Assembly: GCA_038250515.1 (NCBI GenBank)
Contig: JBBSCG010000014.1
Span: forward strand, 1-40,070
Source of the DNA: JAICUY01 sp038250515
GTDB lineage: Bacteria > Chloroflexota > Limnocylindria > QHBO01
Direction of reading: 5' to 3'
DNA length: 40,070 nucleotides
Shown: positions 7,865-17,395 of the stretch, piece after piece
Layout: every line of letters begins with the position of its first letter
Position numbering within the stretch: position 1 is the stretch's first letter
Notes under the pieces: model-generated
Told to the model about the DNA's origin: nothing
Databases searched by the model: none
What the model saw: the letters and a program-made list of their open reading frames with translations, nothing else
Translations under genes and position numbers: made by a program

Positions 7865-10864
7865 ATGTCTACCTGGTTCGACAAGCTCCTCGAGGAGATG
7901 CAGCGCCGCCAGCAGGAGGCGGATGCGCGTCGCGAGGGCCGTCCTCTGCCTCCGCGTCCCAACCGAGCCGACGGCGGTCACGACGCGCCACGCGACGTTC
8001 GCGACGAGCTCCGGCGCCGACGCGCCGCCGGAGGGAGCACCGGCAACCCGTTCGGTGGACCGACGAGCAGCTGGGACCGGAGGCGCATCCGCCGCTGGGT
8101 GCTGATCGGCATCGCCGTCGTGGCGGTGCTCTTCCTGCTCGGCTTTGCCGGCGGCCTGGTCAACCTGCTCACCGACCTGATGTGGTACGGCGCGCTTGGC
8201 CGTCGCGACGTCCTGCTCACGCGGCTCACGGCGCAGGTCGTCCTCTTCTTCGTGGGACTCGCCGCGTTCGTCGTTCCGACCGTCATCAGCATCCTGGTCG
8301 CCCGCCGCGTGGCGCCGCAGGTGCCGCTGCGGCGCATCGGTCAATTCGAGCTGCCGGACGCGCCCGGAGTCGCCCGCTGGGTGACCATTGCGCTCGTCGG
8401 GCTGGCCGTTCTGCTGGGGCTCGGCTCGGGCGCCGCGTGGGCCGGCAACTGGGAGCCGATCTTGCTCGCGATCAACGGCGGCCAGTTCGGGAGCGTCGAT
8501 CCGCATTTCGGCCGCGACATCGGCTTCTACATCTTCGACCTGCCGGTCTACCGATTCCTGCAGGGCTTCGCGGTCACCACGCTGATCGCGGTGATCCTGT
8601 TCACGCTGGGCAGCTACGCGGCGGGCGCGCTGAAGTGGCAGTTCCGCCTGACCGCGCCGGTGCGCGCACACCTGAGCGTGCTCGGCGCGCTGCTGCTGGC
8701 GGCGATCGCCATCGGCTTCCAGTTCGACATCGCCGAGCTGTCGTACTCGACGCGCGGGCTGGACGGCGGGATCCAGGCGGCGACCTACACCGACATCAAC
8801 GCCCAGGTGCCGGCGTTCACCATCCTCACCGTGCTGGCCGTGGTGGCGGCGCTGCTGCTGCTCGCCAACATCTGGTTCCGCACCCTGTGGCTGCTCGTCC
8901 TCACCGGCGGAGCGTGGGTGGCGGCATCGCTGCTGATCGGCGGTGTCTACCCGGCGTTCGTGCAGAACTTCCAGGTCAACCCGAACGAGCTGAACGCGGA
9001 GCGGCCGTACATCTCGGCGCACATCGGCGCCACGCGAGCCGCGTTCGCTCTCGACGCGATCGAGGAGCGGCGCTTCACCGGTGAGCAGCAGCTCACGCGC
9101 AAGGTCTTCACCGAGGACGCGTCGACGGTCGACAACCTGCGGCTGTGGGACTACCGGCCGCTGCTGACCACGATGGGCCAGCAGCAGATCCTGCGGCGCT
9201 ACTACGACTTCGTGGATGTCGACATCGACCGCTACAAGATCAACAACGAGCAGCGCCAGATCATGCTCAGCGCCCGCGAGCTGGACGTCGACAAGCTGGC
9301 CGACCAGGCGCGGACGTGGACCAACGAGCGCCTCGTCTTCACTCACGGCTATGGCATCACCGCCGTGCCGGTCGACGGCGTGACGCCGCAGGGCACACCC
9401 GACTACCTGGTCAGCGGCATCAACAACCAGCCGCAGTTGCCGGTCGGTGAGCCGCGCATCTACTTCGGCGAGTCGACCGACACGTACGTCGTGACCCAGA
9501 CCAGGACCAGCGAGTTCGACTATCCGCTCGACGAGTCCGGCAGCGACACCGGCGCCACGACCACCTGGAGCGGCACGACCGGGGTGGGCATCGGCAACAT
9601 CTTCAGCCGGATGCTGTTCGCCATGCGCTTCGGCGACTTCAACCTGCTGATCAGCAACCAGCTGACCGATGCGTCTCAGATCCTCTTCCGCCGCACGCTG
9701 CAGGAGCGCGTTCCCGAGATTGCGCCGTTCCTAACCTACGACGCCGATCCGTACGTGGTCAGCGCGGCCGGCCGGCTGCTATGGGTGTGGGACGCCTACA
9801 CCGTCTCCGACCGATATCCGGATGCCCAGCCGCTGCCCGCAGGTAATCGCTTCGCCGGCGCGAACTACGTCCGCAACAGCGTCAAGGTGGTGGTCGATGC
9901 CTACGACGGCACCGTGCGCTTCTTCCTGGCCGATCCGAACGAGCCGATGATTGCGGCCTATGCGCGCATCTTCCCGTCGCTGTTCGAGCCGCTGGATGCC
10001 ATGCCCGCCGAGCTGCGCGCGCACCTGCGTTACCCCGAGGACCTGTTCACGGCGCAGAACCAGGCGTATCTGCTCTACCACCTGCCCGCGACCGATGGCG
10101 GCGCCACGACCTTCTACAACCAGGACGACCGATGGGCGTTTCCACAGGACGTGGCGGCCGGCAACGGGCAGCCGATGGAGCCGTATTACGTGATCATGCG
10201 CATCCCCGGCGACGACCAGGCCGAGTTCGCGCTGATTCAGCCGCTCGTGCCGGAAGGCCGGCCGAACATGATTGCGTGGGTCGCGGCGCGGATGGACCCG
10301 GGCGTCTACGGCCAGCGGATCGCCTTCCAGTTCCCGACCTCAACGACAACCCAGGGACCGGCGCAGGTCGAGGCGCGGATCGATCAGAACGATGCGATCG
10401 CCGCGCAGTTCGGGGTGTGGAGCCGCTCCGGCTCGTCGATCATCCGCGGCAACCTGCTGGTGCTGCCGATCGGCGAGGACGGCCTGGTCTACGTCGAGCC
10501 GATCTTCCTGCAGGCCGAGGGGGCGAAGTTCCCCGAGCTGGTGCGCGTGATCATGGTCAGCCAGGATCGGGTGGCGTTCGCCCGGGACGTGCCGGACGGA
10601 CTACGCCAGCTGCTCGGCGAGGCACAGCCGCCCGCGCCCGAGGAGCCGTCACCGGGCGGGACGCCCGGGCCACTGCCGTCGGATGTCGCCGGGCTGGTGG
10701 CCGAGGCACAGCGCCTCTATGACCAGGCGCAGACCGCGCTGAAGGCTGGCGACCTGGGCACCTACCAGGCACGGATCGACGACCTGCAGGGCGTGCTGGC
10801 GCGGTTGGCCGCATTGACCGGTGCGTCGCCGGCACCGTCGCCCGCCGCCTCGCCCGGCGGCTGA
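7865..10864 (+). CDS. UPF0182 family large membrane protein
   Basis: 999 residues from the ATG at 7865; a longer frame from 7763 is possible, but its extra residues are low-complexity and not family-like. Domains in order: a charged N-terminal tail; about seven transmembrane helices over roughly residues 75-370 (segments such as VLIGIAVVAVLFLLGFAGG and WLLVLTGGAWVAASLLIGG); a large extracytoplasmic region with YPAFVQNFQVNPNE and LWDYRPLL-type blocks; and a C-terminal helical segment ending in a Pro/Ser/Ala-rich tail. UPF0182 proteins are long conserved membrane proteins of Actinobacteria, Chloroflexi and relatives, with no assigned function. Only four bases separate its stop from the purD start, so it may be co-transcribed with purine genes. 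Confidence 0.93.
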   Translation: MSTWFDKLLEEMQRRQQEADARREGRPLPPRPNRADGGHDAPRDVRDELRRRRAAGGSTGNPFGGPTSSWDRRRIRRWVLIGIAVVAVLFLLGFAGGLVNLLTDLMWYGALGRRDVLLTRLTAQVVLFFVGLAAFVVPTVISILVARRVAPQVPLRRIGQFELPDAPGVARWVTIALVGLAVLLGLGSGAAWAGNWEPILLAINGGQFGSVDPHFGRDIGFYIFDLPVYRFLQGFAVTTLIAVILFTLGSYAAGALKWQFRLTAPVRAHLSVLGALLLAAIAIGFQFDIAELSYSTRGLDGGIQAATYTDINAQVPAFTILTVLAVVAALLLLANIWFRTLWLLVLTGGAWVAASLLIGGVYPAFVQNFQVNPNELNAERPYISAHIGATRAAFALDAIEERRFTGEQQLTRKVFTEDASTVDNLRLWDYRPLLTTMGQQQILRRYYDFVDVDIDRYKINNEQRQIMLSARELDVDKLADQARTWTNERLVFTHGYGITAVPVDGVTPQGTPDYLVSGINNQPQLPVGEPRIYFGESTDTYVVTQTRTSEFDYPLDESGSDTGATTTWSGTTGVGIGNIFSRMLFAMRFGDFNLLISNQLTDASQILFRRTLQERVPEIAPFLTYDADPYVVSAAGRLLWVWDAYTVSDRYPDAQPLPAGNRFAGANYVRNSVKVVVDAYDGTVRFFLADPNEPMIAAYARIFPSLFEPLDAMPAELRAHLRYPEDLFTAQNQAYLLYHLPATDGGATTFYNQDDRWAFPQDVAAGNGQPMEPYYVIMRIPGDDQAEFALIQPLVPEGRPNMIAWVAARMDPGVYGQRIAFQFPTSTTTQGPAQVEARIDQNDAIAAQFGVWSRSGSSIIRGNLLVLPIGEDGLVYVEPIFLQAEGAKFPELVRVIMVSQDRVAFARDVPDGLRQLLGEAQPPAPEEPSPGGTPGPLPSDVAGLVAEAQRLYDQAQTALKAGDLGTYQARIDDLQGVLARLAALTGASPAPSPAASPGG

Positions 10865-10868
10865 GGTC

Positions 10869-12149
10869 GTGGCGGGCCTCGACGTCCTGGTTCTCGGCTC
10901 GGGCGGGCGTGAGCACGCGCTCGCCTGGCGGCTTGCGCGCGACGAATCGGTGGGGCGCGTGCGCATTGCGCCGGGCAACGGCGGGACCGCCGCGTGCGGC
11001 ACCAACGTGACCGACCTGAATCCAATGGATGCGACCGCCGTCGCGCGCTACGCCGCCAACCAGCGCATCGGCCTGGTCGTGGTCGGGCCGGAGGCATGTC
11101 TGGCGGCTGGGGTGGCCAATGCGCTCGAGCAGGCATCGGTGCCGGTCTTCGGCCCAACCCGATCGGCCGCGCGGCTCGAATCGTCGAAGTCGTTCGCCAA
11201 GGAGCAGATGCGACGCGCCGGCGTACCGACCGCTGACAGCGCGATGTTCGTCGACCCACAGGCGGCACTGGATCACGCGCGCCGCGCGACGGAGCCGCTG
11301 GTGGTCAAGGCCGACTGGCTGGCCTCGGGCAAGGGCGTGGTCGTGCCGGAGACGGTCGATGAGACCGAGACTGCCATCCTCGGCCTGTTCAGCATCGCGC
11401 CGCCCGGCGCGACCGTGATCCTGGAGCAGCGGCTCAGCGGTCGCGAGGTATCGGTCTTCGGGCTGGTGTGCGGCGAGCGGGTGGTTCCTCTGGTGGCGGC
11501 GTGCGACTACAAGCGGCTGGGCGACGGCGACATCGGTCCGAACACCGGTGGCATGGGGGCGTACACGCCGGTGCCCTGGTTCGGGCAGCGCGAGGTCGAG
11601 GCGGCGATGGCCGAGATCTTCGAGCCTATCGCCTGGCGCATGGTCCGCGACGGCGCGCCCTATCGCGGCGTGCTGTATGCCGGGCTGATGGTGACCGAGC
11701 ATGGACCGATGCTGCTCGAGTTCAACGCACGCTTCGGCGATCCGGAGGCGCAGGTTCTGCTGCCGATGCTGGACGGCGATTTGGCGCAGGCGCTGCTCGG
11801 CGTGGCGACCAATGATGTCGGATTGATTGAGGGCGCCGTTCAGCTGCGTCACGGCGCGGCGGTCGGCGTGGTCATCGCGGCGGAGGGCTATCCAGCGGAC
11901 GCCGTGCGCGGTCGCGAGATCGCTGGCGTCGAGCCGTCGGGTCCCGCCGACGACGGCGCGGCCCTGTGCTTCCACGCCGGGACGCGGCGGACGGCACGCG
12001 GCTACGAGACGGCGGGCGGTCGGGTGGTGACGGTGGTGGGACGCGGCGCCGACCTGGCAGCTGCGCGCGAGGCCGCATACGGGGGAGTGGCCGACGTCGA
12101 GCTCGAGGGCGAGGAGTATCGGTCGGATATCGGCCTGCGGGAGACATGA
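10869..12149 (+). CDS. purD: Phosphoribosylamine-glycine ligase (GAR synthetase)
   Basis: 426 residues from a GTG at 10869. Catalyses the ATP-dependent joining of glycine to phosphoribosylamine, step 2 of purine synthesis. It shows the N-terminal LGSGGREHALAWRLA, the ATP-grasp region with VKADWLASGKGV, the signature GDIGPNTGGMGAYTP and the metal/substrate segment FNARFGDPEAQ. The usual QDHKR before the signature is ACDYKR here, a mild variation. The GTG gives the family-normal N-terminus; only a GAGG two bases away is available as ribosome-binding site, so translation may be coupled to the UPF0182 gene. A cluster of hairpin repeats follows the gene. Confidence 0.96.
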   Translation: MAGLDVLVLGSGGREHALAWRLARDESVGRVRIAPGNGGTAACGTNVTDLNPMDATAVARYAANQRIGLVVVGPEACLAAGVANALEQASVPVFGPTRSAARLESSKSFAKEQMRRAGVPTADSAMFVDPQAALDHARRATEPLVVKADWLASGKGVVVPETVDETETAILGLFSIAPPGATVILEQRLSGREVSVFGLVCGERVVPLVAACDYKRLGDGDIGPNTGGMGAYTPVPWFGQREVEAAMAEIFEPIAWRMVRDGAPYRGVLYAGLMVTEHGPMLLEFNARFGDPEAQVLLPMLDGDLAQALLGVATNDVGLIEGAVQLRHGAAVGVVIAAEGYPADAVRGREIAGVEPSGPADDGAALCFHAGTRRTARGYETAGGRVVTVVGRGADLAAAREAAYGGVADVELEGEEYRSDIGLRET

Positions 12150-12203
12150 GCCGTGAGGCCTTGCCGCAAGCCGATTGAGGTGTTGCGCGTAATGAGTCTG
12201 GGC

Positions 12204-12372
12204 GGGACCGCTATCTCGGGCCGAACCTGCGCCGGGACCTTAACGGTCGCCCTTGGAATCGGTAACGCCGTTCCATCGGTTCACGGCCCTGATAAGGGTT
12301 CTGCGGGGAGCCGGTATCGGTTGCGCTCCGCGTCTCTCCGAGATAAGGCATCTCCACGGAACCGGTATGCAC
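12204..12372. repeat. Cluster A of short hairpin-forming repeats (seven units)
   Basis: The ~300-base non-coding gap between convergent purD and the DUF1003 gene holds seven related units about 20-30 bases apart, in both orientations. A rough consensus is GGGANCCGNTATCNCGG. Unit positions: 12204-12219 (+), 12234-12249 (+), 12255-12274 (+), 12284-12304 (-), 12306-12329 (+), 12338-12355 (-) and 12357-12372 (+). Most can fold as mini-hairpins with different stems and a TA-containing loop: CCCT-GATA-AGGG (12287-12298), GAGAT-AAGGC-ATCTC (12340-12354), GACC-TTAAC-GGTC (12236-12248) and GGAGC/GCTCC (12307-12329). A second cluster lies at 28353-28541. It resembles REP/BIME-type extragenic repeats in layout. 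The family is not one I recognise. Confidence 0.6.
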
Positions 12373-12447
12373 CGACATGTCCCGGATCCGGCCAGGTTGC
12401 TGGAGTGTCGGGCGCTTGTCGGGATGCCGGTGCCGCCCGATCTGCGG

Positions 12448-12906
12448 CTAATGGCGCTCGTCGAGCTTCGCGATGATGCGCCGCTCGAGGGTCAGGATTC
12501 GCTCCTCGAGGGCCTGCACGTGCTGAAGGATCTCGCGGTTGCCATTGAGCAGATCGTCGTTCTGCTTCTCCTCGATATCCGCCTCGGCGGCGGCATGCTC
12601 GAGCGTCAGCCGGTCGCGCTGCGATGAGCGGTTGCCGGCGAGCAGGATCAGTGGTGCCGCGTATGCCGCCTGGGTCGAGAAGGCGAGATTGAGCAGGATG
12701 AACGGATACGCATCGAAATGGAATAGCAGGTAGATATTGCCGCTCACCCAGATCACGACGATGACCGTCTGGATGATGATGAACTTCCAGCTCCCCATGA
12801 AGCCGGTCACCGCGTCGGCGATCCGCGCCCCGACGGGCGCCTGGTCGATCATCAAGCGGTTGACTGGGTGGCGACTTCCTCGTCGGCGGTGCGGCTGCTC
12901 GCTCAC
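12448..12906 (-). CDS. DUF1003 family membrane protein
   Basis: 152 residues from a GTG at 12906, chosen because AGGAG lies six bases upstream. The frame extends to 13050, but that part overlaps purE and is not family-like. The DUF1003 pattern is clear: NRLMIDQAPVGARIAD, a first transmembrane helix around GSWKFIIIQTVIVVIWV, a second around NLAFSTQAAYAAPLILLAG and a charged, probably coiled-coil C-terminal tail (QHVQALEERILTLERR). The family is widespread and uncharacterised. It is divergent from purE with about 90 bases between starts, and it converges on purD across the hairpin-repeat cluster. I see no link to purine metabolism. Confidence 0.9.
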   Translation of the reverse strand: MSEQPHRRRGSRHPVNRLMIDQAPVGARIADAVTGFMGSWKFIIIQTVIVVIWVSGNIYLLFHFDAYPFILLNLAFSTQAAYAAPLILLAGNRSSQRDRLTLEHAAAEADIEEKQNDDLLNGNREILQHVQALEERILTLERRIIAKLDERH

Positions 12907-12933
12907 GGCTGGCTCCTGACGGATCGCGCTGCT

Positions 12934-12989
12934 GTCCCGACGGGACGGCGCTTCGCCCATGCTATGCCAGCAGGGCACGCGGCTATGCT
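12934..12989 (+). promoter_or_regulatory. purE upstream control region: palindrome, direct repeats and -10
   Basis: Between the DUF1003 start and purE lie a 13-base palindrome GTCCCGACGGGAC (12934-12946, one-base centre), two copies of GCTATGC at 12961-12967 and 12982-12988 (21 bases apart, two helical turns), and a -10-like TATGCT at 12984-12989. The ATG of purE is eight bases after that hexamer, so the transcript may be leaderless. These sites could bind a regulator of either divergent gene; none matches a regulator I know. Confidence 0.35.
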
Positions 12990-12997
12990 TAGCGGCG

Positions 12998-13479
12998 ATG
13001 TCCCAAGTTGCCGTCATCTGCGGCTCTCGATCCGACCTTCCGACGCTCAAAGGCTGCTTCGACGTGCTTGACGGCTATGAGATTGGCTGGGAGGCGAGCG
13101 TCATCAGCGCACATCGCCAGGCGGACGCGCTGCGTCGATACATCGCCGAGGCAGAGGGGAGCGGCGTGCAGCTGTTCATCGGTGCGGCCGGGTTGGCTGC
13201 CCACCTGCCGGGCGTCATTGCCAGCCTGACGGCGAAGCCGGTCATCGGCATCCCGCTCGACGGTGGCGCGCTCGGCGGTGCGGATGCCCTGTACAGCGTC
13301 GTGCAGATGCCGCCCGGCGTGCCCGTGGCGACCGTGGCGATCGGCTCGGCGGGTGCCAAGAACGCCGCTCACCTGGCAGCACGCATCCTGGCCCTGACCG
13401 ATGCCGGGCTGGCGGCGCGGCTGAATCGCTTCCGGGCCGAGCAGTCGGGCCGCGCGGAGCTGCGCATCGACCCACGGGC

Positions 13480-13483
<4 letters not shown>
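12998..13483 (+). CDS. purE: 5-(carboxyamino)imidazole ribonucleotide mutase, class I PurE
   Basis: 161 residues, the normal class I length. It converts N5-CAIR to CAIR. Motifs: GSRSD at 9-13, SAHR at 37-40 (variant SAHRQA rather than SAHRTP), the AAGLAAHLPG loop and the VQMPPGVPVATVAIG signature. Class I PurE normally depends on PurK to supply N5-CAIR; purK is not in this window. The ATG at 12998 gives the normal N-terminus, although the frame is open from 12959. Its stop overlaps the purB start (ATGA at 13480-13483). It is the first gene of a tightly packed run reaching to purQ. Confidence 0.95.
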
Positions 13484-14805
<1,322 letters not shown>

Positions 14806-14809
14806 GCCG

Positions 14810-15724
14810 ATGCGCGGGTCGCTCAGGGCGGCGTTGACCGCCGCGCGCATCGCCGGCGACCGATCCGACCTGTGGATTCCCGGCGCCCTCGCCTCGCTCG
14901 CCTTCCTGGCATGGCTGCCGTTCGTGCTGGCGGTCGTGCCGCTGCCGAGTGCCGCCGACCTCGCCTTCTTCGGGGCCGACCTGTACACCTCGTCGCGCTG
15001 GCCGCTGAATGCGGTCGTGCTGCTCGGCGGCCTCGCGCTGCTGGTGCTGGCGGCCAGCGTCCTCGTGGCACTCGGCGAGGCGACGCTGCTGCGGCGCCTG
15101 TGGCTCGATGTTCCGGCGCGGCCGTTGCGCGACGACACGGCGAGCCTCTGGCTGGTGCAGCTTGTGGCGGCGCTGCCAGCCCTCGCCGCCGCGGGGGTCC
15201 TTCTGTTCGGCCTCGCGGCGGTCGCGCCGGGTGAGTACCAGTCGCCGGACATCGGCGGCCCGCTCGAGATCCGCATCCTGCGTGACATCGCGCCGTTCCT
15301 GGTTCTGCTGCTGATCGCCACGTTGGTCGGCCAGGCGCTCGGTGCCGCGGCCACGCGACGTGCCATGCAGCTGCCGGCCGTCGATGCGCTGTCCGCCGGT
15401 CTGCGCGACCTGCGCCACGGAACGCTGCGCCTGGCCGGCGTGGCGCTGGTCACGCTGCTGGTCTATGGCATCGCGCTCGGCAGCGCATTCGGGCTGCTGC
15501 GGGTGCTCTGGTCGCCCATCGCGCTGCAGCTCCAGGGAGGGCATCTCGGCGGCCCGCAGACCCTGCTCCTGCTGGTAGGCTTCGTGGCGATCTGGCTCTG
15601 CCTCCTCGTCGGTGCCGGGGCGCTGCACGCGTGGGCATCGGCCTGGTGGACGATCGAGCTCGAGCGAGGCAGGCGCCAGCCTGCAGAGCCGGCGTCGGGA
15701 GTGGAGGGAATCGGTCGAGCCTGA
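14810..15724 (+). CDS. Polytopic membrane protein of unknown function
   Basis: 304 residues, not recognised. About six hydrophobic helices are visible, for example IPGALASLAFLAWLPFVLAV, LLGGLALLVLAASVLVAL, VQLVAALPALAAAGVLLFG, IAPFLVLLLIATLVGQALG and LLLVGFVAIWLCLLVGAGAL, ending in WWTIELERGRRQ. The ATG at 14810 is four bases after the purB stop, and its own stop shares one base with the next ATG (TGATG). It therefore sits inside the purB-mgtC-purC run as a probable co-translated member. Nothing in the sequence ties it to nucleotide chemistry; a transport or membrane-organising role would be a guess. Confidence 0.8.
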   Translation: MRGSLRAALTAARIAGDRSDLWIPGALASLAFLAWLPFVLAVVPLPSAADLAFFGADLYTSSRWPLNAVVLLGGLALLVLAASVLVALGEATLLRRLWLDVPARPLRDDTASLWLVQLVAALPALAAAGVLLFGLAAVAPGEYQSPDIGGPLEIRILRDIAPFLVLLLIATLVGQALGAAATRRAMQLPAVDALSAGLRDLRHGTLRLAGVALVTLLVYGIALGSAFGLLRVLWSPIALQLQGGHLGGPQTLLLLVGFVAIWLCLLVGAGALHAWASAWWTIELERGRRQPAEPASGVEGIGRA

Positions 15725-16233
15725 TGGAGATCAACCCAACCCTGAGCCTGGGCGTGCAGATCGAGCTCGCCGTGCGACTGACCGCCGGACTGGTGCTTGG
15801 CGCGATCATCGGCTTCGAGCGCGAGCTGCACGGACAGCCCGCCGGCTTTCGGACCCACAGCCTGGTGGCGCTGGGTGCCGCCATGTTCGCCATCATCTCC
15901 GCCTACGGCTTCGCCGGGGCGAATGCCGATCCAACGCGCATCGCGGCGCAGATCGTGTCGGGTATCGGCTTTCTGGGAGCCGGTACGATCCTGCACTATC
16001 GCGGCCACATTCGTGGGCTGACAACCGCCGCGTCGCTCTGGTCGGTGGCGGCGATTGGCACTGCCACGGGTACCGGCCTGTACGTGCTCGCCGTGGTGGG
16101 CACCATCCTGATCCTGATCATCCTGTCGCTGTTCGACCGCGTCGAGAAGGCGGCACGGCGTCATTACGGCCTTCCACCGGAGCGTTACGACCTCGCCGAG
16201 GACGAAGGCAAGACGGAGGACCTCCTGCCATGA
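15724..16233 (+). CDS. MgtC/SapB family membrane protein
   Basis: 169 residues. It carries the MgtC N-terminal membrane domain: RLTAGLVLGAIIGFERE with the conserved Glu-Arg, GFRTHSLVALGAAMF and the GIGFLGAGTILH signature. The last ~25 residues are charged. It lacks the soluble ACT-like C-terminal domain found in the longer MgtC of Salmonella. MgtC proteins are linked to low-Mg2+ growth and to modulation of the F-type ATPase, but short homologues are often uncharacterised. It overlaps the preceding stop by one base and purC by four (ATGA at 16230-16233), so it appears translationally coupled inside the purine operon. Confidence 0.9.
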   Translation: MEINPTLSLGVQIELAVRLTAGLVLGAIIGFERELHGQPAGFRTHSLVALGAAMFAIISAYGFAGANADPTRIAAQIVSGIGFLGAGTILHYRGHIRGLTTAASLWSVAAIGTATGTGLYVLAVVGTILILIILSLFDRVEKAARRHYGLPPERYDLAEDEGKTEDLLP

Positions 16234-17120
16234 CCCTGCTGCGCAGCTCGATCGCAGATCTCCCGCTCATCCATCGCGGCAAGGTACGCGAGACCTACGC
16301 CGTCGGCGACGACCGCCTGCTCCTGGTCGCGACTGATCGGATCTCGGCCTTCGACGTCATCTTCGACCAGCCGATTCCGGACAAGGGCCGCCTGCTGACC
16401 CAGCTCTCCGCCTACTGGTTCGAGCTGCTCGACGGGCTCGGACCGACGCATTTCGTCTCGGTCGACGCCGATGCCCTGCCGGCTGCTGCGCGGACATCCG
16501 AGCTTGCCGGCCGCACGATGCTGGTGCGGCGTGCCGAGCGGATCGATGCCGAGTGCGTGGTGCGCGGCTACCTGGCAGGCTCCGGCTGGGCCGAGTACCA
16601 GCGCTCGGGGACCGTGGTCGGCCATCAGCTGCCGGCCGGCCTTCGTGAGGCGGACCGGTTGCCGGAGCCGATCTTCACGCCGTCGACCAAGGCGGAGGTC
16701 GGGCATGACGAGAACATCACCCGCGAGCAGCTCAGCTCGATGATCGGGGCCGATCTGGGGCGCGAAGTCGAGGAGCGGTCGCTTGCGCTCTACCGCGCGG
16801 GAGCCAGGCGGGCCGAGGAGGTTGGCCTCATCCTCGCCGACACGAAATTCGAGTTCGGCGTGATCGACGGGCAGGTGGCACTCATCGACGAGGTGCTCAC
16901 GCCGGACTCGTCGCGCTTCTGGGATGCATCGGTCTATGCGCCGGGGCAGAGCCCGCCCAGCTTCGACAAGCAGTACGTGCGCGACTTCGTCGCTGCCTCC
17001 GGGTGGAATAAGGAGCCGCCGCCTCCGACGCTCCCGCCGGAGGTCATCGAGGGCACGCGGCAGCGCTACACGCGGGCGTACGAGCTGATCACCGGGTTGC
17101 GCTGGACTGAGGCCGCCTAG
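16230..17120 (+). CDS. purC: Phosphoribosylaminoimidazole-succinocarboxamide synthase (SAICAR synthetase)
   Basis: 296 residues, the longer bacterial/yeast-like form. Joins aspartate to CAIR with ATP. Motifs: HRGKVRETYAVGDDRLLLVATDR split over residues ~14-36, ECVVRGYLAGSGW, FTPSTKAEVGHDENI and LADTKFEFG, with LIDEVLTPDSSRFW near the C-terminus. The ATG at 16230 overlaps the mgtC stop; upstream reading of the same frame is not PurC-like. The stop TAG shares its last base with the purS GTG. Confidence 0.96.
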   Translation: MTLLRSSIADLPLIHRGKVRETYAVGDDRLLLVATDRISAFDVIFDQPIPDKGRLLTQLSAYWFELLDGLGPTHFVSVDADALPAAARTSELAGRTMLVRRAERIDAECVVRGYLAGSGWAEYQRSGTVVGHQLPAGLREADRLPEPIFTPSTKAEVGHDENITREQLSSMIGADLGREVEERSLALYRAGARRAEEVGLILADTKFEFGVIDGQVALIDEVLTPDSSRFWDASVYAPGQSPPSFDKQYVRDFVAASGWNKEPPPPTLPPEVIEGTRQRYTRAYELITGLRWTEAA

Positions 17121-17395
17121 TGCGCTGGCTGGCCGAGGTGCACATCTCGTTGCGACCGGGCATTGCAGATCCGGAGGGCCAGACCGTGGCCGGCGGCCTG
17201 CGCTCGCTCGGCTTCGACACGGTGAGCGAGGTGCGTGCCGGGAAGCTGCTGCGCGTCGCGTTCGAGGCCTCGGACCATGCCACGGCGGACGCGGCCGTCG
17301 CCGACATGTGCAGGCGGCTGCTTGCGAACCCGGTGATCGAGACCGCTGGCTGGGAGCTGCGCGCCGACCAGGAGCCCGGCAAGGAGGAGATGTGA
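17120..17395 (+). CDS. purS: Phosphoribosylformylglycinamidine synthase, PurS subunit
   Basis: 91 residues from a GTG at 17120 that shares one base with the purC stop. PurS is the small dimeric bridge that joins PurQ and small PurL into the FGAM synthase complex and helps ammonia channelling. The pattern EVHISLRPGIADPEGQTV, then LRSLGFDTVSEVRAGKLLRV and the CRRLLANPVIETAGWE end are typical. A strong Shine-Dalgarno for purQ (AAGGAGGAG, 17381-17389) lies within its last codons. Confidence 0.93.
   Translation: MRWLAEVHISLRPGIADPEGQTVAGGLRSLGFDTVSEVRAGKLLRVAFEASDHATADAAVADMCRRLLANPVIETAGWELRADQEPGKEEM

Noticed and set aside
7322..9346. A 674-codon open frame antisense to the UPF0182 gene
   Set aside because: It is highly Arg/Gln/Asp-rich with no recognisable domain, and it mirrors a clear membrane protein on the other strand. 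Long antisense frames are expected in GC-rich DNA.
12204..12372. Possible CRISPR array
   Set aside because: Units are short, degenerate and in both orientations with no uniform unique spacers, and no cas genes are nearby.
15612..16229. Upstream part of the purC reading frame as an N-terminal extension
   Set aside because: It overlaps the MgtC-like gene in another frame and is Arg-rich; PurC has a normal N-terminus at 16230.
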